Positions 62,686-64,000 of a stretch of 64,000 nt of DNA are shown here, one piece after another. The stretch comes from Leeuwenhoekiella polynyae. GTDB taxonomy: Bacteria > Bacteroidota > Bacteroidia > Flavobacteriales > Flavobacteriaceae. A program made the translations under genes and the position numbers. Where the stretch lies: the NCBI RefSeq assembly GCF_042683665.1, contig NZ_JBHUOO010000023.1. One strand, 5' to 3'. The notes under the pieces are model-generated. The model ran no database searches. It was not told the origin of the DNA and worked only from the letters and a program-made list of their open reading frames with translations. How positions within the stretch are numbered: the first letter of the stretch is position 1; each line of letters opens with the position of its first letter.

Positions 62686-64000
62686 TTAGTTTGTAAATTC
62701 TACATATTTTAAAAGTGCTGCTCCGTATTTCAAGCTTACCTGTATATACATATTTTCGTCGAAGCCATAAGGTGGCGTTATTGTTCCCGTAGGGCCGTCT
62801 TGTGTTCCGTTTTCTCTTACTTTCTTAACGGTCATAATATCATCTATCCACTCTATGCGCAAAATATATCTTCTCGTACCGTCATTAAGCCAATAACTTC
62901 GAAAATCACTAATTCCCGTCGTTATTGCGCTATTGTTAGGTGTGTGCCTAAGCAAACCATAGCCACTGTTATAATCCATTTCAAAACCAAACTGCCTAAC
63001 ATCGTCTGAAGTCCTAACCATATATATATAATCTTTTTGACCTAAAGAGTGTGGATTATCGGAATCGGTAAAAGCTAAATCAATTCTAAAATTTTTAGTG
63101 AAATCAATAACTTGGTTCCAATTTGCTTCTTTGTATACATTAAGTTGATCTACCACCGAGGCTTTACCTTGTGCAAATTCAAAATCACCTGTCAAAACAG
63201 TCCAATCTGTAACATCTAAAGGTTGGAAAACATCACCTAAAACAACTGAGACAGCATTTATTTTTTTAGTTTCTGTACCATTATTCATAAATAGGTCAAA
63301 ATCTCCCTCATTAGCACCTATATCTGCTGTAAATCTATATTCTCCTTGATTTTTAAAATTGGAAGATGTCCTAGTCTGACCTACTATACCTCCAAAACCT
63401 TCAGGCGTAAAAAAAGAACCCTTTACTATAAAATCCTGCGTAGTATTAGGGGTAACTCCTGAAGGTTCTATAGACTCTATAAATGGAGCTGGATAAATAC
63501 TTAAACTATTCGATATTTGAGTAAAATAGATACCAGTTTTAATATTTTTAATCCTGATCTCATTAACATCTGCACCTTTATACGTTCCAACTTGATTTAC
63601 AGTCCAACCTGCTGGAAACGTAGGCGCAAAATCACCAGTCAAGTAAATAAGAATTTCTTTAGTGTTTTTACCGGGCGCAGGAAGATCGCGTTCTGTAAAT
63701 GTGGTATCTGCGGTCATTTCTAAATAGTAGGTGTCAACCAACCAGCTAATTTCAAAGTTCCCGGCAACTCCTGTATCTTCTATAAATCGCTCGATGCTGG
63801 AATTATGTAAACCGGTATTACCTGTCCATTTAGAAACGGTATCATTAGCTGAAATATTTGGCACAAGAGTTTTGCTATTTTCTGGATCTAAAACACCGTT
63901 TACTTTAGCTATACACCCATTAAATTGCATTAATTCATTGCCTTGAAATACATCTGGCGCAAAGTCTAAGAGTTTTGCCCCTGTAGGCACATCAAGATTT
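62686..64000 (-). CDS. tail-appendage-like protein, 5' end outside the window
   Basis: At least 437 codons remain open to the window edge; the first in-window residues are NLDVPTGAKLLDF. The middle has an IPT/TIG-type Ig domain (PFIESIEPSGVTPNTTQDFI), and the C-terminal ~190 residues form a LamG/concanavalin-like beta-sandwich with VVDQLNVYKEANWNQ. It resembles receptor-binding or tail-fibre proteins. The identification is by domain style only. Confidence 0.6.
   Translation of the reverse strand, partial: NLDVPTGAKLLDFAPDVFQGNELMQFNGCIAKVNGVLDPENSKTLVPNISANDTVSKWTGNTGLHNSSIERFIEDTGVAGNFEISWLVDTYYLEMTADTTFTERDLPAPGKNTKEILIYLTGDFAPTFPAGWTVNQVGTYKGADVNEIRIKNIKTGIYFTQISNSLSIYPAPFIESIEPSGVTPNTTQDFIVKGSFFTPEGFGGIVGQTRTSSNFKNQGEYRFTADIGANEGDFDLFMNNGTETKKINAVSVVLGDVFQPLDVTDWTVLTGDFEFAQGKASVVDQLNVYKEANWNQVIDFTKNFRIDLAFTDSDNPHSLGQKDYIYMVRTSDDVRQFGFEMDYNSGYGLLRHTPNNSAITTGISDFRSYWLNDGTRRYILRIEWIDDIMTVKKVRENGTQDGPTGTITPPYGFDENMYIQVSLKYGAALLKYVEFTN

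Larger units (their letters stand above)
54744..64000. mobile_element. second element, probable prophage, continuing past the window
   Basis: Directly after the tRNA repeat lie a different integrase, accessory genes, a convergent minus-strand operon with a lysis-like cassette and a tail-appendage-like protein. Capsid and terminase genes are not visible. The right end is outside the window; a third copy of the tRNA repeat would be expected there. Confidence 0.7.

Overview
The window is chromosomal DNA of a Bacteroidota bacterium, most likely a marine member of the Flavobacteriaceae. The gliding/type IX secretion genes gldK-gldL-gldM-gldN, Bacteroidota-type promoters (TTG about 20 nt upstream of TAnnTTTG), LptE, DUF983 and the SprA-era core gene order all point that way. 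I cannot name the genus safely.

1-24,950 is ordinary core chromosome. A minus-strand operon runs miaB, a sigma-54 activator, lptE, a TPR-like protein and secG. A plus-strand run follows: topA, an arginase-fold protein, gldKLMN, a FAD oxidoreductase, an ABC-F ATPase and a tripartite RND efflux operon (adaptor, pump, TolC-like). Small genes and an AsmA-like protein lead up to an initiator tRNA-fMet gene at 24,951-25,023.

25,027-54,743 is a 29.7 kb genomic island integrated in the 3' end of that tRNA. A 45-bp copy of the tRNA 3' end (54,699-54,743) marks its far side, a tyrosine integrase lies next to it, and identical 23-bp repeats occur near both ends. The left end carries a Pycsar-like anti-phage operon: a class III nucleotide cyclase, a two-helix DUF5706-type membrane effector and an unusual third protein that combines an E2 ubiquitin-conjugating-like core with a SEC-C zinc motif. 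A divergent trio follows (sigma-like factor, small helical protein, ImmA/IrrE peptidase). Next is a plasmid/ICE-type backbone: DUF932, SSB, DUF6876, BfmA-like and a truncated relaxase, with intergenic repeats whose hairpin appears to covary, and a candidate oriT.

The relaxase is cut at about 36,540 and is followed by a 36-codon remnant of the integrase gene and a decayed IS66 element. Beyond it lie two cargo modules. The first is a sulfur module: MBL hydrolase, LysR, YeiH-type exporter, two orphan substrate-binding proteins, DsrE and a TsdA-like diheme cytochrome. The second is a fluoride module: a fluoride riboswitch, then crcB, pyrophosphatase, enolase, a CLC-F-type antiporter, a DUF190-like protein, two PAP2 phosphatases, an MFS transporter and UspA. 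The fluoride module pairs fluoride export with extra copies of the two classical fluoride-sensitive enzymes. Between the modules lie truncated pieces of a Fur-like regulator, a response regulator and an MFS gene.

54,744-64,000 is the start of a second element, probably a prophage, apparently stacked at the same tRNA site. It has its own integrase directly after the repeat, AT-rich repeats, a HEPN-like gene, a large ArdC/zincin/RecA-like fusion protein, and a minus-strand lysis and tail-appendage region that runs off the window. No conjugation (tra) or capsid genes are in view.
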